From NCBI RefSeq assembly GCF_000511385.1, contig NC_023137.1:1061001-1125000 (forward strand): DNA of 64,000 bases. Reading direction: 5' to 3'. The DNA comes from Phaeobacter gallaeciensis DSM 26640. Lineage in GTDB: Bacteria > Pseudomonadota > Alphaproteobacteria > Rhodobacterales > Rhodobacteraceae. The number at the start of each line of letters is the position of its first letter. The first letter of the stretch is position 1. The notes below the pieces were generated by a model that saw only the letters and a program-made list of their open reading frames with translations, was not told the origin of the DNA and did not search any database. The position numbers and the translations under genes were made by a program. Of this stretch, positions 53,099 to 60,901 are shown piece after piece.

Positions 53099-53524
53099 TC
53101 ACTCAGCGACTTGGTTCCGCATGTCGCCGATGATTTTCCAGTCATCACCGTTCTTGTTCAGGACATAAAGATAGGTGCCATGCCCGTCGACGCCCATCGA
53201 AGGCGCTTTGGCCACCACATCCCCGATCATGACCGCAAGGGTTTCATCATCTGAGACAAACAGGTGGTCAATGTCATGAGTGACCTGTGCCTCTGCGCCG
53301 GTCATAAAGGTAAACAGCTTGGCGGCCTCGTCTCTGCCGTTCAAGGTCATGGCGGTGCCGGGGGCGATCCACATGACCTCTTCGCCATAAAGGCTCAAAA
53401 GTGCCTCTTGGTCCTGTGCGACAATGCCCGCATTGAAGGCGTCGTTCACGGCGTTCAACTGGCGAGCCGCGTCATCCGCCCGTGTCGGAGAAGCGGATAC
53501 CGGCATGAGAGCCAGAGTTTTCAA
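53099..53524 (-). pseudogene. SnoaL/DUF4440-like paralogue with frameshifted signal peptide
   Basis: The mature domain (QLNAVNDAFNAGIVAQDQEA, LLSLYGEEVMWIAPGTAM, HDIDHLFVSDDETLAVMIGD) is a close relative of the gene at 44035. A strong ribosome site (AGGGG) leads to an ATG at 53530-53532 that reads MRN and then TGA. The good frame is one base off, so the MR(I/N)L-type signal start has been broken by a single-base change. Translation could begin only from a TTG at 53524 or an internal ATG at 53506, which would leave a poor signal peptide. The gene is probably inactive or mislocalised unless the read is wrong. Confidence 0.7.
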
Positions 53525-53978
53525 TTCCGCATATTAGATCCCCTGTACTTGGCTGGATGCGACTGATCTGCGGGCGGGTGCTGGTACCACTTATCGGTGA
53601 CGAATTTCCAACTGTCGCCATGACGTTAGAGAAGAAACAAGGAACGTCTCGGTAGTGTCGAACGGGAAACCTTGAAATGGATCGACTGGTTCAACAATCG
53701 TCGCCTGCTGCGGCCCACCGGCGACATCCCCCAGCAGATGCCGAGAAGATGCTTTAGGAACAATGCAACGAGTTCGATAAAGTCGCGTGAAACGGAATAA
53801 TTAGCCTTCGGGAAAACCGGGGTGGTTCAACTCTGAGAGAGAAAGCATTGAACGTCGGATTTGTCTGCAGTTCTTCCGTTCAGCCATTGAAAATGCTGCA
53901 CCGTGAGTCGAATGGCTGGTTTGATGAAGCCGCGATGCAGCGCTTGATCGACCAGCAAAAGGCAGGTCTGGGCCGATC
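53525..53978. other. Degenerate spacer between cargo and virB operon
   Basis: About 450 bases hold a fragment of a transposase (53660-53757) and otherwise no recognisable gene. The stretch from 53820 to 53978 shows no family resemblance on either strand. It reads as a scar zone at the right edge of the cargo. Confidence 0.55.
53660..53757 (+). pseudogene. C-terminal remnant of an IS3-type transposase
   Basis: In one frame the bases read ERETLKWIDWFNNRRLLRPT followed by GDIPQQMPRR. This closely follows the conserved end of IS3-group integrase-type transposases (ETLxWIxWFNxRRLLxPxGxIPP). No start, catalytic core or element end is seen nearby, so only a decayed tail remains. Confidence 0.7.
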
Positions 53979-54977
53979 TCACCCCAACCGCTTGGCCCGT
54001 TCTGCCACCCTCTGGACCATCGAAACTGTGGCATTGCCCGCCTGCCGTATTCCAGCCCCTGCGATCTCAGCATTTGATCGGGTCCCAAACCGCGCCCGTG
54101 CCCGTGACCCCTTGGTGCCGATTAGGCCTTTGGCGAAGCCGCCCGGTCCCGGAATGCTCGGCGGTCCGGCCATCATGAAGTTGCCTGAGATTGAGCGGAC
54201 GATCAGCGGGGTGGCGATGATCATGCCGCCTGCGAGGAACATCATCATGAAGAAGGGCACCAGCGCGCCGATGTTGCTCGCGCCAGAGGGGTCTCCTAGT
54301 TCAGTCATGAGCGAGCGGGACATGCCAACGACCGTGGAAAACACCCCGGCGATCACGAGGGGGTAGAGAGCATAGGATACCGTGCTGGACAGCCAGCGAT
54401 GGAAATAGTCCTTGCTAACATCAAACAGCGACAGCGCGATCATGATGGGGGCGATGCCGATCATGAAGGCCAGCATGATCTTGGCGAAGATCAGGACAAG
54501 GCCGCAGAGCGCGCCGATCACGCCGAGGAGGAAAGCGCCGATCGCGCCGATCAGGGCTCCGGCCATCCAATGCATGTTGTCACCGGCCGCGTTCAGGTAG
54601 TCGCCGAACTCTTCGATGAGATCGTCGAAGGCCTCGGCAAAGTAGGACGCACCTGCTCCGCCGCCGCCAAGCCCTGCCACCATGCCGCCCGCGAGCTGGT
54701 CGAGCCCGTTGATGAGGGCGCTGGCTACTGCGTTGAATTGGACCCAGTTCATTGCAAAGAGGGAGATCAGTATGAGCTTGAGGGCGAACCAGAAGGCGGT
54801 TCGCCCATCCATGGATTTGTACTGAAACACCATGTTGAGGAAGACGCCGATCACCGCGAGCGTCGAAGCCACGGCAATGACGCCGCCGAGCTGACCGGCG
54901 ACGTTGCCAAAGGTGGTTTGAGCCGCGTCTTCCAGAAAGCTGTCGGTTGTTTCTACCATCCAGGTGACGACGCCCAT
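53979..54977 (-). CDS. virB6: VirB6-type conjugal transfer inner-membrane protein
   Basis: This 332-residue protein has six or so membrane helices in the TrbL/VirB6 region (GVIAVASTLAVIGVFLNMVF near 32, ALIGAIGAFLLGVIGALCGL near 140, IMLAFMIGIAPIMIALSLFD near 168). A glycine-rich loop (GGMVAGLGGGGAGASYFAEA) precedes the central helices, and a basic soluble tail ends the protein. VirB6 forms part of the inner-membrane DNA channel. It is the last gene of the virB operon seen here. Confidence 0.86.
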   Translation of the reverse strand: MGVVTWMVETTDSFLEDAAQTTFGNVAGQLGGVIAVASTLAVIGVFLNMVFQYKSMDGRTAFWFALKLILISLFAMNWVQFNAVASALINGLDQLAGGMVAGLGGGGAGASYFAEAFDDLIEEFGDYLNAAGDNMHWMAGALIGAIGAFLLGVIGALCGLVLIFAKIMLAFMIGIAPIMIALSLFDVSKDYFHRWLSSTVSYALYPLVIAGVFSTVVGMSRSLMTELGDPSGASNIGALVPFFMMMFLAGGMIIATPLIVRSISGNFMMAGPPSIPGPGGFAKGLIGTKGSRARARFGTRSNAEIAGAGIRQAGNATVSMVQRVAERAKRLG

Positions 54978-54998
54978 CGGATCCTCCTCAAGTTGGCT

Positions 54999-55175
54999 TT
55001 AGGCGCTCGCGCTGGTGCGACGTTTCATGAAGGCCTTCAGTATATGCTCGCCGTCGAAATCCGGCACGACCGAGACCAGCTCCCAGCCATCTTGGCCAAG
55101 GGCGGTCAGCTGCGCTTCGATCTTCGGCGACTTGATTTTGGCGGTGTTGATCTGTTCAATCTTGTATTCAAACAT
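54999..55175 (-). CDS. DUF4177-like small protein in the virB operon
   Basis: This 58-residue protein (MFEYKIEQINTAKI at the start, LTALGQDGWELVSVVPDFDG in the middle) matches the small DUF4177 pattern with its conserved GWELV. The AAAGGAAAC ribosome site before 55175 decides the start; the reading frame upstream lies in virB11. It overlaps virB11 by 8 bases. It may be an operon-specific accessory; no role is known. Confidence 0.72.
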   Translation of the reverse strand: MFEYKIEQINTAKIKSPKIEAQLTALGQDGWELVSVVPDFDGEHILKAFMKRRTSASA

Positions 55176-56163
55176 GGGCTGTTTCCTTTGTATGGGCCGG
55201 ATCAACCGGCAGGTAGAATTCAGTGATGCCACGTGCGCCTTCACGGCGACCGGCCTGGATGATCACATCGATCGACCGGGTGATGTAGTCGTTCATGTCC
55301 TGGTAGGTCATGGGCACATCGGTTTTCAGGGCGGCGATTGCGAGGCGCTGCACGGCCAGTTGAGGCGTTTCAGCGTGCAGGGTGGTAAGTGAGCCACCAT
55401 GGCCCGTGTTTATGGCCTCAAGGAAAGTCATGGCCTCTTTGCCGCGCACTTCGCCTAGAACGATGCGGTCAGGTCGCATACGCAGGGTGGAGGTCAGCAG
55501 GACATCAGCGCTGCGCGTAGCTTCATCGCGATCAGACATAAGCGTCACGACGTTGGGCTGCGTCGGACGTAGCTCGGCGGCCTCTTCGATCGTGATGATA
55601 CGTTCGTCGGTGGGCACGAAGGAGAGGATCTTGCGCGCCGTGACGGTCTTGCCGGTCGAGGTCCCGCCGGACACGATCATATTAAGCTTGTGGGTGACGC
55701 AGAGCTTGATCGCAGCTTCGATGTCGCGGGTGGCCACGACATCTCGCAGCTCGGCATTGCGCTTACGTCTTGCTTCCTCGTTGCTGCGTTCTTTGCCGAA
55801 TAGGTAGGACAGCTTGATCTGCTCCAGCGGCAGGTCCGCAAAAAACCGCAGGGAAATCGCGTAACCGCCGTCAACGGCGGGGGGCTGGATGACTTGCGCG
55901 CGGATGGGGCGGTCGCGGTAGGCGATGCTGACCGACACGATGGGCTTGGTCCGACTGAGCGTTGTGTTCGCCGCGGAAGCAATCTGATTGCCAAGGTCTT
56001 TGATCTCGTTCTGCGAAAGCCGTCGATTGACGGACCGCATGAAGTGATCGCCCTGAAACTCCGCCCACAGCGTGCCGTCGGGGTTGATGCAAAGCTCGAT
56101 CAGCTTGGGGTCACGCGCCTCGGGGATCTTGTCCATCGAGCTTTGCAGATAGCTGGCCGCCAT
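55168..56163 (-). CDS. virB11: VirB11 secretion ATPase
   Basis: This 331-residue hexameric ATPase has Walker A GGTSTGKTVTARK near residue 168, the Asp box RIITIEEAAEL, Walker B ILGEVRGKEAMTFLEAIN-like text (as VLGEVRGKEA) and the His box TGHGGSLTTLHAE. It energises pilus assembly and substrate transfer at the inner membrane. Two bases separate it from virB10. Confidence 0.93.
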   Translation of the reverse strand: MAASYLQSSMDKIPEARDPKLIELCINPDGTLWAEFQGDHFMRSVNRRLSQNEIKDLGNQIASAANTTLSRTKPIVSVSIAYRDRPIRAQVIQPPAVDGGYAISLRFFADLPLEQIKLSYLFGKERSNEEARRKRNAELRDVVATRDIEAAIKLCVTHKLNMIVSGGTSTGKTVTARKILSFVPTDERIITIEEAAELRPTQPNVVTLMSDRDEATRSADVLLTSTLRMRPDRIVLGEVRGKEAMTFLEAINTGHGGSLTTLHAETPQLAVQRLAIAALKTDVPMTYQDMNDYITRSIDVIIQAGRREGARGITEFYLPVDPAHTKETAHV

Positions 56164-56165
56164 GA

Positions 56166-57479
56166 TCAGAAAATCTCCAGATCACGGTCGACCATTACGG
56201 TGACGCGGGCACCTTGATCGACATAGATCACGGGCGAAACGGAGAGATATTCGCCAATCACACTTTGCGCGCTGTCTTGCAGGTCTTCGCCTATGCCCTC
56301 GAGGACATCCGAGGTGATCTCATCTTCGGTGTTCTGGGCTGCCACAGCGGGCAAGGCTCCGATCAGCGATATCAGAGCGGCTGAGCCGAACCGTGTTCCA
56401 AAGCGGCTGTCGACAAAGCCGGTTGTGCCGGACCGCCCCAGTTCATCACCACCGAAGGCGCTGATTTCGACGGTCTGGTTGCTGGGAAGAATGATCCGAT
56501 CCCAGGCGATGGTCACGCGCTGTTGCGCGATATCGAGGCCAGATTGATAGCGTCCGATCAGGCGTGCGCCGCGCGGGATCAGAATCCGTGAGCCGTCATA
56601 GGCGTGGACATCTTCAGACACCATGGCGCGGACCTGGCCAGCGAGCGAGCTGTCGATTGCGGTCTCCAGCACGGCCTGGACCATCGTGCCTTGAACAACC
56701 GTGTTTGACGGGTTCACAATCAGCTGGGCCTGCGTCACGTCAGCGGGTTCAGCGCCATTGCGGACAAAGTCTGTGTCGCCATCAAGCTGTCGCTGCTGCG
56801 CGGCGGGTTCACTGTTGCCGCCTCCGGTGCCGCCAAAGGCGATGATTGGGCTGGCGATACGGGCTTGCAGCTCCTCAAGCTCCGCTTGCCGTCGCCGCTC
56901 GAGTTCCTGAAGGCGCAGCTCTTCGGCCGTTGGGCCGGTTGGTGCAGGCGTGCGAGGGGTTTCCAGGCGTGCAAGTTCCAGATCATTTTGAAGACGCTGG
57001 ATTTGCCGTGCGCGTTCTTCCAGCTCCTCGCGCAAGGCGGCTTGCGTTGCTGCTGCCTCGCTGCGCAGGGCATCGATCTCTGTGCCCAAGGTATCCAATG
57101 CCTCGAGGTCGACGGTCGTGGCTTCAGGTGCACGTGCATTGCGCAGGGCTTCGAGCTCGCTTCGCATGGCATCCATTTGTGCGCGCAGCTCTTCTGTTTC
57201 GCTGTCTGGTTCCGGCTCCGGCGGTGGTGATGTGTCGATCGGTAATGGTGTGGGGTCTAACGCGCCAAAACCCGGTCCCGCCTCTTGGAATTCATCCGGT
57301 GAGGCGGTTTCCAAGCTTTCGGGTGCAGAGCCGCCAGAGAACAACAGCAAGAGACCGCCAAGGGCGGCGATTGCCCCAATACCCAGGGCAATAGTGACAA
57401 CAGACGGTCGCGCTTTTCGATTTTGTGTTTTGCCTTCAAGTGCTTCTAGGCGCTTCTTAAGCTCGGCGGTTTCACTCAT
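56166..57479 (-). CDS. virB10: VirB10 core-complex protein
   Basis: This 437-residue protein has one membrane helix near residues 28-50 (TIALGIGAIAALGGLLLLFS). A long periplasmic coiled-coil/proline region follows (EELRAQMDAMRSELEALRNA, RPTxAPTGPTAEELRLQELE-type), then the C-terminal beta-barrel domain with VVQGTMVQAVLETAID, GSRILIPRGARLIGRYQ and the antenna region. It spans both membranes and senses ATPase activity. The ATG at 57479 is used; an earlier codon at 57563 lies in virB9. Confidence 0.92.
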   Translation of the reverse strand: MSETAELKKRLEALEGKTQNRKARPSVVTIALGIGAIAALGGLLLLFSGGSAPESLETASPDEFQEAGPGFGALDPTPLPIDTSPPPEPEPDSETEELRAQMDAMRSELEALRNARAPEATTVDLEALDTLGTEIDALRSEAAATQAALREELEERARQIQRLQNDLELARLETPRTPAPTGPTAEELRLQELERRRQAELEELQARIASPIIAFGGTGGGNSEPAAQQRQLDGDTDFVRNGAEPADVTQAQLIVNPSNTVVQGTMVQAVLETAIDSSLAGQVRAMVSEDVHAYDGSRILIPRGARLIGRYQSGLDIAQQRVTIAWDRIILPSNQTVEISAFGGDELGRSGTTGFVDSRFGTRFGSAALISLIGALPAVAAQNTEDEITSDVLEGIGEDLQDSAQSVIGEYLSVSPVIYVDQGARVTVMVDRDLEIF

Positions 57480-58167
57480 CGCGGTTTGCCTCGCCCATCT
57501 CTTGGACGCAGATCTCGTCCTCGCCGAGCCTGAGAACCCATCGATCGCTGACACCTGAGACACGGATCACTCCATCTGGCCGGGCCAGAGCATTTACGCT
57601 GCGCTCATTGCCGCCGGACCATCGAAAGATCGCGGGCAGCGGCGCGTTCGCGGCAAAGCGGAAATAGGTGAAGGTGCCGTCGTCCCAAATCTCGCGCGGA
57701 GTGATTTCGGACCGCGCGCTGACGCCATAGGCGTGATTTGCAGGTTGGCTTGCGGCCACTCGGGATTGCCGTGGTGCCGCCTCAGGATAGGTGAAGCGAA
57801 TAACGTAGAAAGTCGGTGAACTCGCCTCAGTGACGTTGAAATAGTAACTGCGCCGGTTGGTATAGGCGGTGATGTTGGTATGCGCGCCGCGCGAGACTGG
57901 CTTGATCGCAAAAGCCTGGCCGCCGGGCACGCCGTCCAAAAGGAAGCCCTCGGTGTCACCTGCAATGATTGAGCGGATGGTCTCGCCTTGGCCAAATTCG
58001 ATGCTGGTGACATGGGTCAGACTGGTGCGGATGCGATAGACCTGCCCATCCTGATAGGTGGCCAGCCGGACGCGGGCATCATAGGGGCCTTGTCGCGGCT
58101 GAGTTTCAGCATAGGCGGTGCCAGCAAGCGGAACAATGAGGGCGAGGATCAGAAACAGGCGGCGCAT
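57472..58167 (-). CDS. virB9: VirB9 core-complex protein
   Basis: This 231-residue protein has a signal peptide (MRRLFLILALIVPLAGTAYA). The N-terminal domain of the family (RVRLATYQDGQVYRIRTSLT, VTSIEFGQGETI) comes first, and the C-terminal domain (ITPREIWDDGTFTYFRFAAN) binds the outer-membrane ring. It overlaps virB10 by 8 bases and follows virB8 after 3. It is periplasmic and part of the outer-membrane core with VirB7 and VirB10. Confidence 0.92.
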   Translation of the reverse strand: MRRLFLILALIVPLAGTAYAETQPRQGPYDARVRLATYQDGQVYRIRTSLTHVTSIEFGQGETIRSIIAGDTEGFLLDGVPGGQAFAIKPVSRGAHTNITAYTNRRSYYFNVTEASSPTFYVIRFTYPEAAPRQSRVAASQPANHAYGVSARSEITPREIWDDGTFTYFRFAANAPLPAIFRWSGGNERSVNALARPDGVIRVSGVSDRWVLRLGEDEICVQEMGEANRDE

Positions 58168-58170
58168 GGG

Positions 58171-58821
58171 TTACTCCAAACGATCCGAGCGGATCGCGTA
58201 TTCTGTGACGGTGAAGCCGAAAGGGTTCTGCCAGACATCGTCGATCGACCGGCTATTCTCGGGCCGAAATTCAAACATCAGCGTTGCAGTGAAGAGCCCA
58301 TTTTGAGAGCCGCGCGGTGAGTTGAGCTGCTTGCGCAGACGTACCTGGGCACGGTTGGCGCTGAAAAAGGTGATCGATAGAACCTCGACCTCAAGCCTTG
58401 CATCTGTGCCATAGCTGTCTGGCGGATAGGCCTCGTGGCCGCTGGTCCAGAGCGCGCGCAGTCCTGAGGCCGCAGCTCCGTCCGACTGGTCCAGGACCCG
58501 CCGCACACGCACGTCATTGTCGAGCTGATTGTATGTCTCTCGATCGATGACATAGCGGTAGACCTGTGCCTCGATGATAGCGGGGCGTTCCGTGAGTGAG
58601 ACCGCTTCAACCACGGCATTGGGGAGGGCCATGCCGGTTTCGCTATCAAAGGGCACGATCATGGGCGGCGGGTCCACGTCGAACAGGGCAATGAGGGCGG
58701 CGGCGAGGCAACCTGCCATGCCAAACGCCATGCCTGTCAGCCCCAGCTTCTGCCACATGAGCTCACGTCGTCGTGCGCCGTAGACGAGCTCTTCTTCGAT
58801 GATTTCTGCCTCGCTGTTCAT
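58171..58821 (-). CDS. virB8: VirB8 assembly factor
   Basis: This 216-residue inner-membrane protein has a cytoplasmic N-terminus, one helix (LTGMAFGMAGCLAAALIALF near residue 30-50) and a periplasmic NTF2-fold domain (PAIIEAQVYRYVIDRETYNQ, late WQNPFGFTVTEYAIRSDRLE). VirB8 nucleates the complex and binds VirB9 and VirB10. The ATG at 58821 is preferred, five bases after the virB5-like stop. Confidence 0.91.
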   Translation of the reverse strand: MNSEAEIIEEELVYGARRRELMWQKLGLTGMAFGMAGCLAAALIALFDVDPPPMIVPFDSETGMALPNAVVEAVSLTERPAIIEAQVYRYVIDRETYNQLDNDVRVRRVLDQSDGAAASGLRALWTSGHEAYPPDSYGTDARLEVEVLSITFFSANRAQVRLRKQLNSPRGSQNGLFTATLMFEFRPENSRSIDDVWQNPFGFTVTEYAIRSDRLE

Positions 58822-58825
58822 GGGG

Positions 58826-59605
58826 TCAGTCCGCGCGCAGGTCTGGCAGAGTGAAGTCCATGTAGCGGCGCTCTTCGGCCAGCGTTGCGGCATCCACCAC
58901 GCCGGACTGGCCCGCGCCGACGGTCTGAATGGCCTCTAGTTCCCACATGCGCGTCATGGCAATTGCCAGCTCGGCCGTGACGCGGGTGTTGTGGTCCACG
59001 GCTTCCTTGAGCGTTTCCATGTCGGGGATCAGGGAAACCAGTTGCTCGACCCGTTCAAGAGACTGCGCAGCCTCTTCATAGCTGTTCTCAGCGGCCGCCG
59101 ACATCACCGCTCCAGTGCCCGCCCGGCTGGCAATGCGCTCCGCCCCTGGATTGCCGCTGCTGGCCATGTCGGACAGGCTGTCTTGGTCAAAGCCTGCGTC
59201 CTCCAAGGCTTGCGTCATGCGGCCTTCCATCTGAGGGGCGGCATTGCCAATGAGGCCGCTGAAATCGCCACTCTGGATTTGCCGGATGGTGCCAAGGAGA
59301 TCGCCAAATTCTTGATCGAGCAGCCCGTCGAGATCACCGCCCATGGCCATTTCAATGATATCCGTCGCGCCGGTCAGGGCCGCATAGGTCTCATTGAGCG
59401 TGTCGAGCTGCTGCTGCACCAGATCGAGCTGTTCGAGAAGCGTGTCGAGCTGGTCGGTTTGGATCCCGAAATCCTCCAGCATCTGCTGCAGCTGGCGAAT
59501 TTCCTGCGCAATGTTGCGCGTGTCGACTGTTGGAACGCCTTGGGCAGACACAGGTGAAGCAACCAGCAACGCGCAAGTGGCAACGGTGGATAGAAAGCGG
59601 ATCAT
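58826..59605 (-). CDS. virB5: VirB5/TrbJ-like pilus-associated protein
   Basis: This 259-residue protein has a signal peptide (cleavage after SPVSA) and a mature start QGVPTVDTRNIAQEIRQL. Long helices follow, rich in Gln and Leu (TDQLDTLLEQLDLVQQQLDT, DMETLKEAVDHNTRVTAELA). This is the VirB5/TrbJ form, a minor pilus-tip component. The order beside virB8 is as expected. Its mature N-terminus is strikingly like that of the lytic transglycosylase gene just upstream. Confidence 0.85.
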   Translation of the reverse strand: MIRFLSTVATCALLVASPVSAQGVPTVDTRNIAQEIRQLQQMLEDFGIQTDQLDTLLEQLDLVQQQLDTLNETYAALTGATDIIEMAMGGDLDGLLDQEFGDLLGTIRQIQSGDFSGLIGNAAPQMEGRMTQALEDAGFDQDSLSDMASSGNPGAERIASRAGTGAVMSAAAENSYEEAAQSLERVEQLVSLIPDMETLKEAVDHNTRVTAELAIAMTRMWELEAIQTVGAGQSGVVDAATLAEERRYMDFTLPDLRAD

Positions 59606-60750
59606 CGGAGTGCCTCCAGATCGAATTGCATGAAGTCTTGTTCGCCCGCCTGCGCGGCCGCCATGGCCAGTTCTGCCGCGCCAAGCGGGCGGGTATGGGC
59701 GGCCTTGAGGCGCGTGCGGATCGCGATCAGGCGAGCGAGTTCGGCCCGCGCGTAGGTGTTGAGCGACATGGCCGCGTGAATGTCATCTGTCTCGCCAATG
59801 CGGGTGATGACGTCCTGGATACGCAGTGCGGCCGCTTGCACCGAGACCAAGGAATAATCGCCATAGACCCCAGCACCGAAAGTGGTCAGGCTCATGGTGG
59901 AGTTGGCGAGCAAGACGGGATCAATGGTGCCACGCGCATCTACGCCACCGACGCGGGCAAGGTAGAGATTGTAGCGCTCTGGGATGACCTGAACGTAGTG
60001 CTGGGTCTCGGCAAAGGGCGGCACGCCACCGTAGCGCTGCACGTTGCCGGGACCGGCATTGTAGGCGGCCAGCCCATGAATGATGTTGCCGTCAAACATA
60101 GCCAGCATCTGTGCGAGATAGCGCGCGCCGCCTGTGACCTGCACATAGGGGTTTTCATAATAGGCGGGATAAATCCCGAGATCCTGCGCAGTGCCGGGCA
60201 TGATCTGGGTCAGGCCAAACGCGCCGACCGGGGAGCGAGCGCCGATGGTGAAGCGGCTTTCTTGCCAGATCAGGGCCTGCAACAGGCATCGCCATTGCTT
60301 GGGCGACAGGCCTGCAGCGCGCACGCCGGACATATGGTGCGTCTCATGGGCGGCGCGAATGATTAGCGCTTCGATCGAGCCCGAGGCATCGCCGAACATC
60401 TGGCCTGCGCCGGGGTTTGGGTCAACCGGACCGTAGAGCGTTTCTGCAGCGCTTTCAGGCGATGAACCAGCTTCCAAGCTTGCGACCAGCGCGCCTGAGT
60501 TTCCGCTGGCCAGTGTTGAGGCATCTAGGATGTCCTCCAACGCCTGGAGTTGTTCTTGCTCGAGCTCTTCAAGTTCTTCGTCTTTGGACAGGCGATCCCG
60601 CTGCAGCGCCAGATCTTGTTCGCCATGCTGCAATACGCGCTCGCGTTGCAGAAACATGCTCGCATCAAATGTGGGCACGCCTTGGGCATGGGCCAATGGC
60701 GCGGCGAAATAGACCAAGCCCGCAATGATATGCAGGCGGCGCTTACTCAC
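59602..60750 (-). CDS. Lytic transglycosylase with VirB5-like N-terminus
   Basis: This 382-residue exported protein (signal VSKRRLHIIAGLVYFAAPLA) has a mature start QGVPTFDASMFLQRERVLQ resembling VirB5. A charged coiled coil follows (LSKDEELEELEQEQLQALED, residues about 55-75), then an SLT domain from about residue 150: IWQESRF with the catalytic Glu, GAFGLTQIMPGTA and GLAAYNAGPGNVQRYGG. It cleaves peptidoglycan to open a path for the channel. GTG at 60750 is chosen because it gives the signal peptide and overlaps the small lipoprotein gene by 8 bases. A second transglycosylase (virB1) lies at 63826. Confidence 0.83.
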   Translation of the reverse strand: MSKRRLHIIAGLVYFAAPLAHAQGVPTFDASMFLQRERVLQHGEQDLALQRDRLSKDEELEELEQEQLQALEDILDASTLASGNSGALVASLEAGSSPESAAETLYGPVDPNPGAGQMFGDASGSIEALIIRAAHETHHMSGVRAAGLSPKQWRCLLQALIWQESRFTIGARSPVGAFGLTQIMPGTAQDLGIYPAYYENPYVQVTGGARYLAQMLAMFDGNIIHGLAAYNAGPGNVQRYGGVPPFAETQHYVQVIPERYNLYLARVGGVDARGTIDPVLLANSTMSLTTFGAGVYGDYSLVSVQAAALRIQDVITRIGETDDIHAAMSLNTYARAELARLIAIRTRLKAAHTRPLGAAELAMAAAQAGEQDFMQFDLEALR

Positions 60751-60901
60751 CGAGACCACCAATCGGCCCGAGCAGCTCGAAATTGCAGTTGCTGCGGCTG
60801 ACCTCGGCAAAGGAGTTGAAGCATTCGGCTTCTGACGGCCGGTATTCCGCGCAGGCCGTCAGGGTCAAAAGGGTGAGGGTCAGCACGCAAAGTCTACGCA
60901 T
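60743..60901 (-). CDS. Small lipoprotein, VirB7-like position
   Basis: This 52-residue protein is mainly a lipoprotein signal (MRRLCVLTLTLLTLTAC, lipobox LTAC) followed by a short polar tail with two further cysteines (AECFNSF, RSNCNF). It overlaps virB4 and the transglycosylase gene by 8 bases each. VirB7 is a small outer-membrane lipoprotein that pairs with VirB9, often by disulphide; size, lipobox and cysteines fit, although it sits further upstream than the usual virB7 place. Confidence 0.7.
   Translation of the reverse strand: MRRLCVLTLTLLTLTACAEYRPSEAECFNSFAEVSRSNCNFELLGPIGGLGE

Noticed and set aside
54399..55226. 275-residue plus-strand open frame
   Set aside because: It is antisense to virB6 and the small DUF4177-like gene; histidine- and arginine-rich composition is typical of a shadow frame.
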